This document shows, piece by piece, positions 1-7,526 of a stretch of 10,320 nt of DNA (positions are counted from its first letter, which is position 1; the number at the start of each line of letters is the position of its first letter). A model generated the notes under the pieces. That model was not told the DNA's origin and ran no database searches. It saw only the letters and a program-made list of their open reading frames with translations. Made by a program: the position numbers and the translations under genes. This DNA is from Planctomycetota bacterium (GTDB taxonomy: Bacteria > Planctomycetota > Planctomycetia > Isosphaerales > Isosphaeraceae), in the NCBI GenBank assembly GCA_021807585.1, contig JAKBCQ010000033.1:1-10320 (forward strand), written 5' to 3'.

Positions 1-33
1 ATCCGACGCGAACGACTGTCGTTCGCGTCGGAT
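1..33. terminator. Perfect 33-bp palindrome, candidate bidirectional terminator
   Basis: Bases 1-16 (ATCCGACGCGAACGAC) and 18-33 are exact reverse complements around a single central base, so the transcript could fold into a very stable GC-rich hairpin. On the plus strand it is followed by TTTT at 33-36, a short T tract. The flank on the other side is outside the window, so the arms may be longer. It overlaps the still-open 3' end of the HINT gene, which suggests that gene ends just beyond the edge. A protein-binding palindrome is the alternative. Confidence 0.4.
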
Positions 34-2141
34 TTTGATCGCGGCTCCGGGGAATCGGCGGTTTTGGCGGGGGGGGGTTCCGCCGCGGTCGATTTTCGCG
101 AAGCCGATCGGTCGATCGCGTCGAAGGGGACGATTCGCGACGAGTCGGGGAATGAATTATCATGTACGAGGACGTCGTTTTCGCCGATGAAGAACGTGTG
201 ATCATCGGCGACGTCGAGATTGTACACGGGTACGACGGGGCCTGGTTCGACTTTTGTCACCGTCATGATTCCGTCGAGGACACGGGTGTGATCGCCGGCT
301 TTCAAATCGTTCGCCTGCGTCCAGCCGATCCCGGGGCGCCAGAATCGGTGGTAGCCGATCGTCGTGATCGTTTCGCGGTCGTCGAGCGTTAATTTGATCG
401 TTTCGCTCGGCGGGTCGTGATGAACGAGCAGGATCGGCTTGAAATCGAGCGCCCCCGTGGCGACGTTTTGGCTCAGCACGTCGTCGCCGACCTCGAGCGT
501 TTCGATCGCCTTTTTGCCGTTCGTCGTATGAACAAGCGTTCCCGCGGCGAAACAGTCCGCCGTCGTCATCAAATGGATTGCGGGGAGATAAGAAAAATCG
601 GGCGCCGACAACATGGGGTCGGCGAGCTGGGAGATCAGAATCGGACGCGGCGGCGTATACCGATATCCAAGTTTATCAAAATACCACGTATGCCAGGCGG
701 TTTCGTCCTCACCGAGTTTCTCGGGGGCCCGAGCGGCGCCTTGAAGAACGGCTATGATACGGGCGTTCATCAAGGATCCCCGCGCGTTCGCGGTTTCGAT
801 CATACGGATGTCGTTTGCGAGGAGTTGTTGAGCGAAGGCGGCCTTCACGTCGGCGATCGCGATCAATCGCGCCGTGCGCGCCTCGATATCTTGGAGAACC
901 GGGTCGTCGAACCGCGTCAGTCCTTGCGCGGGGATATCGGCGAGGTATTTAAGTTCGTTGAAATGCGCTGCGATCGGCATTCCATTGATGTCGTAGCCCA
1001 CGTAACCGCGGAATGTCGGGTCGATCGTGAACGCCGGAGGCGCGGTGTATACGCGTTCAAGCCGATACCGGGGGGTGTCGACGACCAATCCTCCCGTCGA
1101 CCCCGGGCCCGCGACGGGACGGTATTCGTATGTCGCCGGAGTTCGAATCATATCGATAAGAGAACCCGCGTACGTATGGATGGGACGCGTCGCGAGCGCG
1201 CGGATCCCCGCGCCTCGGACCCCTTCGTCGTCGTTTTGGATCGCCTCGGAGGCGAGCGCTCGGACGGCCTCGCCCCCTTCGATATGACTGAGAATTCGAA
1301 TCGCCAAAAGGTGAACCGCGGGTCGTTGATCGAAAAACACCTTGCGAATCGCGGGAACGGCGCGGGGATCGGTCACCGAGTCGAGAAGTCGCTCGGCCTC
1401 CTCCCGAAGCCGTTTATCCCCGAGCTGATTCCACCATTTCTTCAGCGACTGTTCCCAGTAATGATCTGCCTGAAGTTGCTTATGTTTATCCTCTTTAGAA
1501 GCATCAATCTGCTCGTGCGTCATCCAGCGGCCGTCGTGTTTGATATAGCCGAGGCGTTTCCACGCCAGGTCGCGCGAAGGGTCGAGAGTCTTCGCGGTGG
1601 TGTAATGCGCCGTCGCAATCTTCTTCAATCCGTTCTCCATGCACCAATCTCCTATCTGAACATGTTTTGGTGCAAGCTTTCGATCAATATGAACGCGAAG
1701 CGACGCCGCCTCGTAAGCTCGACCGGATTCGTCGAGCGATCGGACGCGCGCTCGGTCGCCCGCGACCGACGCGGTCATCTCGTCGCGGAGCGCGTGGTAC
1801 TCGGCGAGCTTTTTCGCCATCGTTTGATCGGCCCTCATCCGCTCGGCCGCGGTGTCGGGATTGAGCCATTCTTTCTGGAAGATTTGACCGATCAGCCCCC
1901 GCGCGCTCGCGTCGAGCGGGTCGTAATGCACCGCGAGCACCAGATGCTTGACGCGCTCGGCCTTCAATCCCCGAGCCTCGCACCAAAGCGCAAGCAACAC
2001 GTGTTGCGACGCGTCGCGTCCCGCCGCTGAAGCCTTATCTTTATATTCTCGCTTGATCTCATCAGGATCGAGCGGCTTCGGCTTGGAATCAACGAGTGTT
2101 TGGCCGACGAGCGTTAAGCTCACACAAAGAACCGCAATCAT
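1..2141 (-). CDS. Large helical-repeat protein with C-terminal HINT (intein-like) domain, partial at the window edge
   Basis: This frame is open from an ATG at 2141 to base 1 (713 complete codons) without a stop, so the C-terminus lies outside the window. The start follows GAGGGGG with a 7-base spacer, and an in-frame TAG lies just upstream. Residues 2-14 are hydrophobic and could be a weak signal peptide. Residues about 30-215 are helical and TPR-like, including a GRWMT motif near 204-208; residues about 245-320 look like HEAT repeats. Residues 530-662 form a HINT domain: it opens at Cys530 (CFAAGTLV), has a block-B-like His598 (YHRFW) and closes with LVHDN (His660, Asn662). HINT domains autocleave or splice; in polymorphic toxins they precede a toxin. 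Here at least 51 Ser/Arg/Pro-rich residues follow, with no toxin visible. It has its own promoter, so it is probably not part of the acyl-chain operon. The domain call is firm; the biological role is unknown. Confidence 0.85.
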   Translation of the reverse strand, partial: MIAVLCVSLTLVGQTLVDSKPKPLDPDEIKREYKDKASAAGRDASQHVLLALWCEARGLKAERVKHLVLAVHYDPLDASARGLIGQIFQKEWLNPDTAAERMRADQTMAKKLAEYHALRDEMTASVAGDRARVRSLDESGRAYEAASLRVHIDRKLAPKHVQIGDWCMENGLKKIATAHYTTAKTLDPSRDLAWKRLGYIKHDGRWMTHEQIDASKEDKHKQLQADHYWEQSLKKWWNQLGDKRLREEAERLLDSVTDPRAVPAIRKVFFDQRPAVHLLAIRILSHIEGGEAVRALASEAIQNDDEGVRGAGIRALATRPIHTYAGSLIDMIRTPATYEYRPVAGPGSTGGLVVDTPRYRLERVYTAPPAFTIDPTFRGYVGYDINGMPIAAHFNELKYLADIPAQGLTRFDDPVLQDIEARTARLIAIADVKAAFAQQLLANDIRMIETANARGSLMNARIIAVLQGAARAPEKLGEDETAWHTWYFDKLGYRYTPPRPILISQLADPMLSAPDFSYLPAIHLMTTADCFAAGTLVHTTNGKKAIETLEVGDDVLSQNVATGALDFKPILLVHHDPPSETIKLTLDDRETITTIGYHRFWRPGIGWTQANDLKAGDHTRVLDGIMTVTKVEPGPVVPVYNLDVADDHTFFIGENDVLVHDNSFPDSSRIVPFDAIDRSASRKSTAAEPPPAKTADSPEPRSKSDANDSRSRR

Positions 2142-2148
2142 GGCGGAG

Positions 2149-2155
2149 CCCCCTC
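2149..2155 (-). promoter_or_regulatory. Ribosome binding site of the HINT-domain gene
   Basis: On the minus strand GAGGGGG lies 7 bases before the ATG at 2141. No other in-frame start exists between this ATG and the upstream stop, so the site fixes the N-terminus. Confidence 0.6.
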
Positions 2156-2278
2156 GATTTGGGATCCGATGAGTCTAACCGCTTTGATGACGATGGTGAT
2201 GGAATCCGTCGCGAGCAGGGGGGGGAACGAACTTCGGTCTTCGGTCGTTCAACCCGCGATGGATTTGACCCGTCGACA

Positions 2279-2307
2279 ATTATCAACGGATTCAACTCGA
2301 CCGTCAA
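2279..2307 (-). promoter_or_regulatory. Sigma70-like promoter for the HINT-domain gene
   Basis: On the minus strand TTGACG (2307-2302) and GATAAT (2284-2279) are separated by exactly 17 bases; each hexamer matches 5 of 6 consensus positions. Transcription would start near 2272 and leave a leader of about 130 bases before the ATG at 2141. It is the best promoter match I found in the window, and it suggests the gene is transcribed separately from the hydrolase. Confidence 0.55.
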
Positions 2308-2555
2308 CTTCTTTCCCGCCGATCAAAACCGCCGAGATCCTCTTCTCAAGCGGTTGACGATACGCCCCGGAGCGACTTCAATCTCGGTCAACATAAGCCT
2401 GGTTTAGGCATGTGCTATCGTATGGCTACGATATTGCGAGCCCGAACCCTCGGAATCGACCGCGCGGGTCATGGCGGGAAAATCGCCGCCGCGGCTTTTC
2501 TTCGTCGGTGAACGCCGGAGGGTTCGATCATCTCTTGAAAAATGCGAAAAGTTCG

Positions 2556-3863
2556 TTACACCGAAGCGGGAGCGGGGAAATGTCCCGACGAAGTTAAGAG
2601 GTTTGACGAGGGATCGCCGACGCTTGTCACGGGCGCCGCGAGCTTCGATTTCGACTTCGATTCTCCCGGGTCGATCGAACTCGATCGACGATCTCGGTTC
2701 GCCACATCGTTTGATTCGACACGGGTTTGCGGATTGCGGCGAAGCGGCGTGCGGTTCGATGAAGCGACGAGCTCGCCCGACGACTTGGAGGAGGCTACGA
2801 GTTCGCCGGCGGGTTCCGACACCACGACGAGCTCGCCCGACGTCCTCGATGAGGCGACGAGTTCGAGAGCGGGCTCGACGGTCGCAAGCTCGGGTTCGAG
2901 GAACTCGACCGGAATGCGGCGAGGACCGTAGCGTGCGAGAAAATCGGTGATCTTCTCGCGATACGCGACGGGGTCGACCTCGCGGCAACGATTGTGTTTG
3001 GCCTTGGCGACGAGCCAAAATTCCTTGGGCGTACCCGCGTGATTGAACAGTTCTCGAGCGATATCGATCGGCACGTACGCGTCTTTTTCACCGTGAATCA
3101 TCAGCCAGGGGCGAGGCGACAACCGCGCCGCGGCTCGTTCAACGTCGGGAAACCGACAGCCGCGGCGAAACTGAGAGTACATCCGACCCGACCAGCCCAA
3201 CATCCGCAGCACCCACGCGGGAACGATTCTCCATGTCGTATGGCTGTATATTTGTGCCCATTTGTAAATATATGACATCACCATGCTTCTGGTAGGAAAC
3301 GAACCGTCGGTGAGAACCCCCCACACGCCCGGTTCGTCGGCGGATTCGACGAGCGCCGCACACCCCCCCTTGCTGATTCCGAACAGTCCGACCCCCGCGG
3401 GATCGGCGTCGGGACGCGATTTGAGATAAGCGATCGCCCCTTCCAGATCCATCACCTCGCGATCGCTCACCCATTGCAGCGGCTTATATCCGGGCTCGGT
3501 CGCACTCGCCCCCTGGTTGCGGAAGTCGAAGGCGAATAAGTCGAAACCGAGATCGCGGACGAAATCGGCGTACGGTCCTGCGCTAAAACGATTGCCAAGA
3601 TATTCATGACAAAATACGATGACGCCGACTCTGGGACCGACGCGCGAGCGGAAGTACGATCCTTCAAGTTCGATGCCGTCGGCGGCGCGAAACCGGACGG
3701 TATCACCCGACGGATCGGCGGCGGCTCGGAGCGGCATGAGGAGGGGAGATTCCTCGAAGATTCGTCCGATGATCGGAGCGTAGCGGATCACCGCGTAAGC
3801 CAAAAAAACCAGCGCCGCGACCGGAGCCGCGAGCACCGAAATGATCACTAATGCGTAGATCAT
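2556..3863 (-). CDS. Membrane-anchored alpha/beta hydrolase with low-complexity repeat tail
   Basis: The 435-residue product starts with a hydrophobic helix (about residues 2-26), probably a signal anchor that leaves the enzyme on the outer face of the membrane. An alpha/beta-hydrolase core follows. The oxyanion region is FCHEYLG (84-90), the nucleophile elbow is GISKGG with Ser164, the acid is probably Asp261 (GEKDAYVP) and the His is His290 (KAKHNRC). The core ends near residue 315. The remaining ~120 residues are low complexity and include four 10-residue units starting ELV (334-373). The fold is dienelactone-hydrolase/esterase-like and the substrate is not evident. It lies 245 bases after the ketosynthase on the same strand. 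A role in releasing or trimming an acyl product is possible, but only by neighbourhood. Confidence 0.85.
   Translation of the reverse strand: MIYALVIISVLAAPVAALVFLAYAVIRYAPIIGRIFEESPLLMPLRAAADPSGDTVRFRAADGIELEGSYFRSRVGPRVGVIVFCHEYLGNRFSAGPYADFVRDLGFDLFAFDFRNQGASATEPGYKPLQWVSDREVMDLEGAIAYLKSRPDADPAGVGLFGISKGGCAALVESADEPGVWGVLTDGSFPTRSMVMSYIYKWAQIYSHTTWRIVPAWVLRMLGWSGRMYSQFRRGCRFPDVERAAARLSPRPWLMIHGEKDAYVPIDIARELFNHAGTPKEFWLVAKAKHNRCREVDPVAYREKITDFLARYGPRRIPVEFLEPELATVEPALELVASSRTSGELVVVSEPAGELVASSKSSGELVASSNRTPLRRNPQTRVESNDVANRDRRSSSIDPGESKSKSKLAAPVTSVGDPSSNLLTSSGHFPAPASV
2745..2864 (-). repeat. Four 30-bp tandem repeats inside the hydrolase tail
   Basis: Four in-frame units encode ELVASSRTSG, ELVVVSEPAG, ELVASSKSSG and ELVASSNRTP. 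The DNA units are similar but not identical, as in an ageing minisatellite. The unit length is a multiple of three, so copy number can change without breaking the frame. The peptide lies outside the catalytic core and is probably a flexible linker or stalk. Confidence 0.7.
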
Positions 3864-4020
3864 GGTTGCTTTCTCGAGTCGATCATCGCTGCGTGATGTC
3901 GAATTCGTCTGGTGGTCGATCGAATCGTTGCGGAGTCGATCCCGGGCTTCGACTTGCGTTCGGCTCCTTCGGGACGAACGTCGTCACCGGTGAAGCGGGG
4001 ATCTTTATCTTTGATCGGAG

Positions 4021-4040
4021 GGGCGAAGCGCACTTCGCCC
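4021..4040. other. Stem-loop in the ketosynthase-hydrolase spacer
   Basis: GGGCGAAG (4021-4028) and CTTCGCCC (4033-4040) form an 8-bp perfect stem with a 4-base loop, inside the 245-base spacer between the ketosynthase stop and the hydrolase start. On the minus strand no T tract follows, so it is not a standard intrinsic terminator. It could stabilise mRNA or mark a processing point. Confidence 0.3.
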
Positions 4041-4108
4041 GTCGGGTCTTGATGCTCAAGCGTCGTGTCGAAGATAGTTTAACCTCGCCCGCGGCGAAAG
4101 AAAGCGGC

Positions 4109-5398
4109 TCACGGTTCGAATCGTCGAATGATGAGCGCGATATTCTGGCCGCCGAATCCGAAGCTGTTCGTCAACGTGACGTCGATCGGGGTTTCACGAG
4201 CTCGATGCGGGATATAATCGAGATCGCAGTCGGGATCGGGATTGTCGAGATTGATCGTCGGCGGAGCGATACCGTCGCGTATCGCCAACAAGCAGACGAT
4301 CGCCTCGACGCTCCCCGCGGCCGCGATCAAATGACCCATCATGCTCTTGGTGCTCGAGATCGGAATCCGATACGCTTGCTCGCCGAGGGCTCGCTTGATC
4401 GCCAACGTTTCGATTGAGTCGTTGACCGCTGTACTCGTTCCATGCGCGTTGATATAATCGATTTCGTCGGGAGCGATCGACGCGTCGGCGAGCGCCTCAC
4501 GCATGCACGCGATCGCCCCTCTCCCCTCGTCGTGGCTGTCGGTGATCCGAAACGCGTCGGCGGTCGATCCGTAACCGACGATCTCGCCATGAATCGGCGC
4601 GCCCCGCGCCTGCGCGTGTTCCAAATCTTCAAGGATCAGCATCCCCGCGCCTTCGCCGAGGATGAAACCGTCGCGATCGCGATCGAACGGCCGACTCGCT
4701 CGCGGCGGATCGTCGTTTCGCGTCGATAAGGCCGTCAGCAGATTGAACCCCGTCACGCCGAACGGGTGGATCATGCTGTGCGTCCCTCCCGAGAGCATCA
4801 CGTCGGCGTCTCCCCGGCGGATAATCTCGACCGCCTCGCCGATCGCCTGCGAACTCGCGGCGCACGCCGTCAGGCAATTCGAGTTCGGCCCTCGCGCCCC
4901 GAACAAGCAAGCAAGATGACCCGAAGGCGTCCCCGGCTCCTGCTCGGCCTCGTTCATCGCATGAAGCTCTTTGAGGCCGAACCGCGTGAAAACTTTTGTA
5001 TCCGTTTTGCCTTCGTGAAAACTCCGATGCACCAGGCCGACGAACCTGGGGAAATCTTGTTGCCCCTCGCCCGATCCCAGATAAACCCCGAACCGCGAAC
5101 GATCGAGACCGGGATCGTCGAGAACCCCCGATCGATCGACCGCCATCCGCGCCGCGGCGAGCGCGAATCGCGTGTTTCGGCTCGCCTCGCGCCAAGGCTC
5201 GGCGTCGTCGCCGAGATATCGATCGAGGTCGAACCCGCGCACCTCGGCGGCGATCCGCGTCGGGAACGTCTCGGCGTCGAACAACGAAATCCGCCCCACG
5301 CCGCTTCGCCCCTCGCAAAGCGCCTTCCAAGACGACTCGAGATCGAGCCCGACCGGCGTTACCATCCCCATTCCCGTGACCACGACGCGACGACGCAT
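4109..5398 (-). CDS. fabF: Beta-ketoacyl-ACP synthase (KAS II/FabF-type), catalytically complete
   Basis: The 429-residue protein has normal FabF length and begins in the usual way (MRRRVVVTGMGMVTPVG). The Claisen-condensation residues are all visible: nucleophile Cys179 (CLTACAAS), His319 (NAHGTST), Lys351 and His356 (KSMMGH), plus the LGEGAG loop near 247-252 and the FGFGGQN C-terminal motif. Such enzymes extend acyl-ACP with malonyl-ACP in the cytoplasm. It starts 10 bases after the stop of the Glu-type paralogue and lacks an obvious ribosome site of its own, so translational coupling is likely. The pairing suggests this is the active half of a KS/chain-length-factor-like heterodimer. Housekeeping FabF is the alternative, but the degenerate neighbour makes a specialised role more likely. 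Confidence 0.9.
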   Translation of the reverse strand: MRRRVVVTGMGMVTPVGLDLESSWKALCEGRSGVGRISLFDAETFPTRIAAEVRGFDLDRYLGDDAEPWREASRNTRFALAAARMAVDRSGVLDDPGLDRSRFGVYLGSGEGQQDFPRFVGLVHRSFHEGKTDTKVFTRFGLKELHAMNEAEQEPGTPSGHLACLFGARGPNSNCLTACAASSQAIGEAVEIIRRGDADVMLSGGTHSMIHPFGVTGFNLLTALSTRNDDPPRASRPFDRDRDGFILGEGAGMLILEDLEHAQARGAPIHGEIVGYGSTADAFRITDSHDEGRGAIACMREALADASIAPDEIDYINAHGTSTAVNDSIETLAIKRALGEQAYRIPISSTKSMMGHLIAAAGSVEAIVCLLAIRDGIAPPTINLDNPDPDCDLDYIPHRARETPIDVTLTNSFGFGGQNIALIIRRFEP

Positions 5399-5408
5399 TA
5401 GGATGTGA

Positions 5409-6731
5409 TCATCGGTTTTGAGCCGACGCCTCCGTTGCCTGGACGACGATCGCGGCGGACTGGCCGAAACGCGTCAAATTCGTGTTCACGAAAGTCGGCG
5501 TCGAAGCCTTCCGGCAACCGTCATTAACGATGTCGAGAGCGCATGCGGGGTCGGGATCTTCGCAGTTGATCGTCGGCGGGATCAAGCCCCGGTTCGCCCC
5601 CAGCAAGCTGCCGATCAACTCAACCGCACCGCAGCCCGAATAGATGTTGCCGAAAAAGCCCTTGAGAGCCGTCACGGGAACTTTCTTTGGGCCGAAGACA
5701 CGGCCGATCGCGCGGGCCTCGGCCAGATCCGCGATCACCGTCCCTGCGCCGTGAGCGTTCACATGACCGATCTCAGACACGGCGAGCCCGGCGTCTTTGA
5801 TCGCCGAGCGAATCGCGATCTCGGTCCCGGCGCCTTCAGGGTCGAGCCCGCCTCGCCGTGACGCGTCGCAACCCGACCCGAAGCCCAAAACCTCGCCGTA
5901 GATCCGCGCTCCGCGAGCAACCGCGTGATCGCGCTCTTCCAAGATCAGAATCCCCGCCCCTTCGCCGGGAACGCCTCCGTCTCGCGTGCGATCGAACGGT
6001 CGGCACGAAGTCGAAGGGTCGTCGCACCGTTGCGCCATTTGCTCAAACAACCCCATCCGAACGAGGCTCAACGGATGAATCTTGGAATCGGCGCCGCCGG
6101 TGATCATCACGTCGGCTCGACCCCGCGCGATGATCCGCGCCGCCTCACCGATCGCCAGATTCGACGCCGCCTCGGCCTCGGTGATCGTGTTCGAAGGTCC
6201 CTGGCAGTCGATCAAAATGGAAATATGGCACGCCAACATGTTCGGCAGATATTTCAAGAGCCAGATCGGAGTCATATGCGAGATCGACTCGCGGCCCCAT
6301 TTGTGGAAGTCGAAGCGACCTTCTCCGTCGGTGGCGATTTCGATCGCCGGAGCGAGTTCGTCGAGTTCCGACGAGATCAACCCCGCGCCCAGATCGACGC
6401 CAATTCGAGTCGGGTCGACTCCCCCCTCATCGAGCCCCGCGTCGCGGATCGCCATGAGCGCCGCGCCCACCGCGAGCTGAATGTCGCGAGCCATGTATTT
6501 AAGGCTTTTGACGAGCGGCTTTTTGATCTTGGGAAGCGCGTAAGCGGTCGGGTTGAAATCGCCGACTTCGCCCGCGGCGTCCGACGGCAAGCCCTCGACG
6601 GGAAACGCGCGAATCCTGGCGACGCCCCCTCGACCCGCGGCGAGCGAGTTCCAAAACGCGTCGAGACCGACCCCGATCGGACTCGCCACGCCCAGTCCGG
6701 TTATCACCACGCGGCGTTCGGATTGAAGCAT
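5409..6731 (-). CDS. FabF-like protein lacking the catalytic Cys (chain-length-factor/KS-beta-like)
   Basis: The 440-residue protein has a full thiolase-fold ketosynthase layout: VVITGLGVASPIG at the N-terminus, GPSNTITEAEAASNLAIGEA around the active site, PGEGAG near 255-260 and NAHGAGT near 325-331. The nucleophile position, aligned by its GPS and IGEA flanks, is Glu187 (codon 6171-6173) instead of Cys. Of the two active-site His residues, His327 remains, but the second is Asn362 (KGFFGN instead of KSxxGH). It therefore cannot condense by the usual mechanism. In type II polyketide and aryl-polyene systems the Cys-less partner (usually Gln) forms a heterodimer with the active KS and sets chain length; Gln variants can also decarboxylate malonyl-ACP. 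It sits 10 bases ahead of the intact ketosynthase. The reading frame is clean, so this is not a decayed gene. Confidence 0.88.
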   Translation of the reverse strand: MLQSERRVVITGLGVASPIGVGLDAFWNSLAAGRGGVARIRAFPVEGLPSDAAGEVGDFNPTAYALPKIKKPLVKSLKYMARDIQLAVGAALMAIRDAGLDEGGVDPTRIGVDLGAGLISSELDELAPAIEIATDGEGRFDFHKWGRESISHMTPIWLLKYLPNMLACHISILIDCQGPSNTITEAEAASNLAIGEAARIIARGRADVMITGGADSKIHPLSLVRMGLFEQMAQRCDDPSTSCRPFDRTRDGGVPGEGAGILILEERDHAVARGARIYGEVLGFGSGCDASRRGGLDPEGAGTEIAIRSAIKDAGLAVSEIGHVNAHGAGTVIADLAEARAIGRVFGPKKVPVTALKGFFGNIYSGCGAVELIGSLLGANRGLIPPTINCEDPDPACALDIVNDGCRKASTPTFVNTNLTRFGQSAAIVVQATEASAQNR

Positions 6732-6846
6732 GGAAAGCCCGTCTCGTCACTCAATGGCCGAATTCGATCGAAATCAAACTCTGGCGGCTCGATCGTCATG
6801 GGTTAAAGGGAAACACACGTTGCTTCGTCGTTCGCGAGGCGGAAAG

Positions 6847-7398
6847 CTAAAATCCTCCGCGCGGCGACCCGTTCAATTCGGCGGCCGTCGCGGCGTCCGA
6901 TGTCGCCTCGGAAAGCGACCCCTTCGCTCGCTCCCGCGCCTTCGCCAAATCCAACACCCCCAGCAACTGCTGCGTGAACACGAAATTCTTGGGACCGAAA
7001 ATCTGATTGGCGCGGGATTGATCCAGATGCGCGAAGACGATCTCGGCGTCGACGAGCAACTCTCCCCCCACGTACGCCTTGGCGTCGACCACGGCGCCCT
7101 CGGATCGAAGATCGGTCAGCCGGACGTCGTACGTCAATTGATCGCCCGCGGTCGCGACGCCAAAAAAATCGGCTCGCGGAATCTTCGCCAACACAACCTT
7201 CTCGGTGAACCCGCCCGCTTCGCCCACCAAAATCCCCCCCGTTTGCGCCAACCCCTCAATGATCAGCGATGCCGGCATCACGGGGTAACCCGGAAACGAA
7301 TCGTGCAAATGCTCTTCGGCGAGCGTCAAGTTCTTGATCGCGCGGGCGAACTCGCCGCTCCGAAACTCGACGAATCTATCGATCCATATCCAACGCAT
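6847..7398 (-). CDS. FabZ-like hot-dog protein lacking the catalytic His
   Basis: The 183-residue protein aligns without gaps with the upstream FabZ over its first 54 residues (shared IDR, IKNL, LAEE and FPG-PVMP). In FabZ the hot-dog helix carries HFPG and a Glu/Asp 14 residues later. Here the Glu is kept (Glu48, IIEGLAQTGG), but the His position is Ser34 (DSFPGYPVMPAS, codon 7297-7299); His32 is two residues away. Normal dehydration or isomerisation by the His/Glu pair is therefore doubtful. It may be a non-catalytic partner of the intact FabZ, a binding protein, or an enzyme using another residue. A helical C-terminal tail of about 30-35 residues exceeds the usual FabZ length. It lies between the carrier protein and the Cys-less ketosynthase, in the same orientation. 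Confidence 0.85.
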   Translation of the reverse strand: MRWIWIDRFVEFRSGEFARAIKNLTLAEEHLHDSFPGYPVMPASLIIEGLAQTGGILVGEAGGFTEKVVLAKIPRADFFGVATAGDQLTYDVRLTDLRSEGAVVDAKAYVGGELLVDAEIVFAHLDQSRANQIFGPKNFVFTQQLLGVLDLAKARERAKGSLSEATSDAATAAELNGSPRGGF

Positions 7399-7449
7399 TC
7401 GTCACGACCCATTCCGACCGGGAAGTCGACGACGCGTCGCCGCGTTTCG

Positions 7450-7485
7450 TCGAAGAAAACCAGGCCCGAGGTCGATCCCCGGGCC
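7450..7485 (-). terminator. Terminator-like hairpin after the acyl carrier protein
   Basis: On the minus strand GGCCCG and CGGGCC (7485-7480 and 7468-7463) form a 6-bp GC stem with an 11-base loop, followed by TGGTTTTCTT. This resembles an intrinsic terminator about 40 bases after the carrier-protein stop and about 50 bases before the next start. With so little room for a second promoter, partial read-through is plausible, giving more carrier protein than downstream enzymes. Confidence 0.4.
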
Positions 7486-7526
7486 GATCGGCGATGATAC
7501 CACGAATCCGCAATCGCGACGCCCGA

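Larger units (their letters stand above)
2142..2555. other. Intergenic spacer between hydrolase and HINT gene
   Basis: This 414-base spacer has no convincing gene; the short open frames in it are Arg/Ser-rich and have no recognisable motif. It holds the promoter and ribosome site of the HINT gene, a run of eight G at 2218-2225 in the leader, and a small inverted repeat TATCGTA-TGGC-TACGATA at 2416-2433. I see no clear intrinsic terminator after the hydrolase stop. Confidence 0.6.

Noticed and set aside
156..554. True self-splicing intein
   Set aside because: No host enzyme flanks it, there is no homing endonuclease, and the domain ends LVHDN before a low-complexity tail; a HINT processing domain fits better.
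417..2030. 537-codon plus-strand open frame
   Set aside because: It is antisense to the HINT-domain gene, very Arg-rich and without motifs; the minus-strand frame encodes a coherent protein with HINT and HEAT-like segments.
2404..3018. 204-codon minus-strand frame over the hydrolase tail
   Set aside because: Its Arg/Ser-rich product is a frame-shifted shadow of the hydrolase gene and has no recognisable features.
5409..6731. Pseudogene call for the Cys-less ketosynthase
   Set aside because: The frame is intact over 440 codons, other family motifs are well kept, and the pairing with an active KS explains the substitutions.
5925..6806. 293-codon plus-strand open frame
   Set aside because: It is antisense to the Cys-less ketosynthase; high GC at third positions opens this frame.
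6730..7497. 255-codon plus-strand open frame
   Set aside because: It is antisense to the FabZ-like gene, and its product is unlike any protein I recognise.
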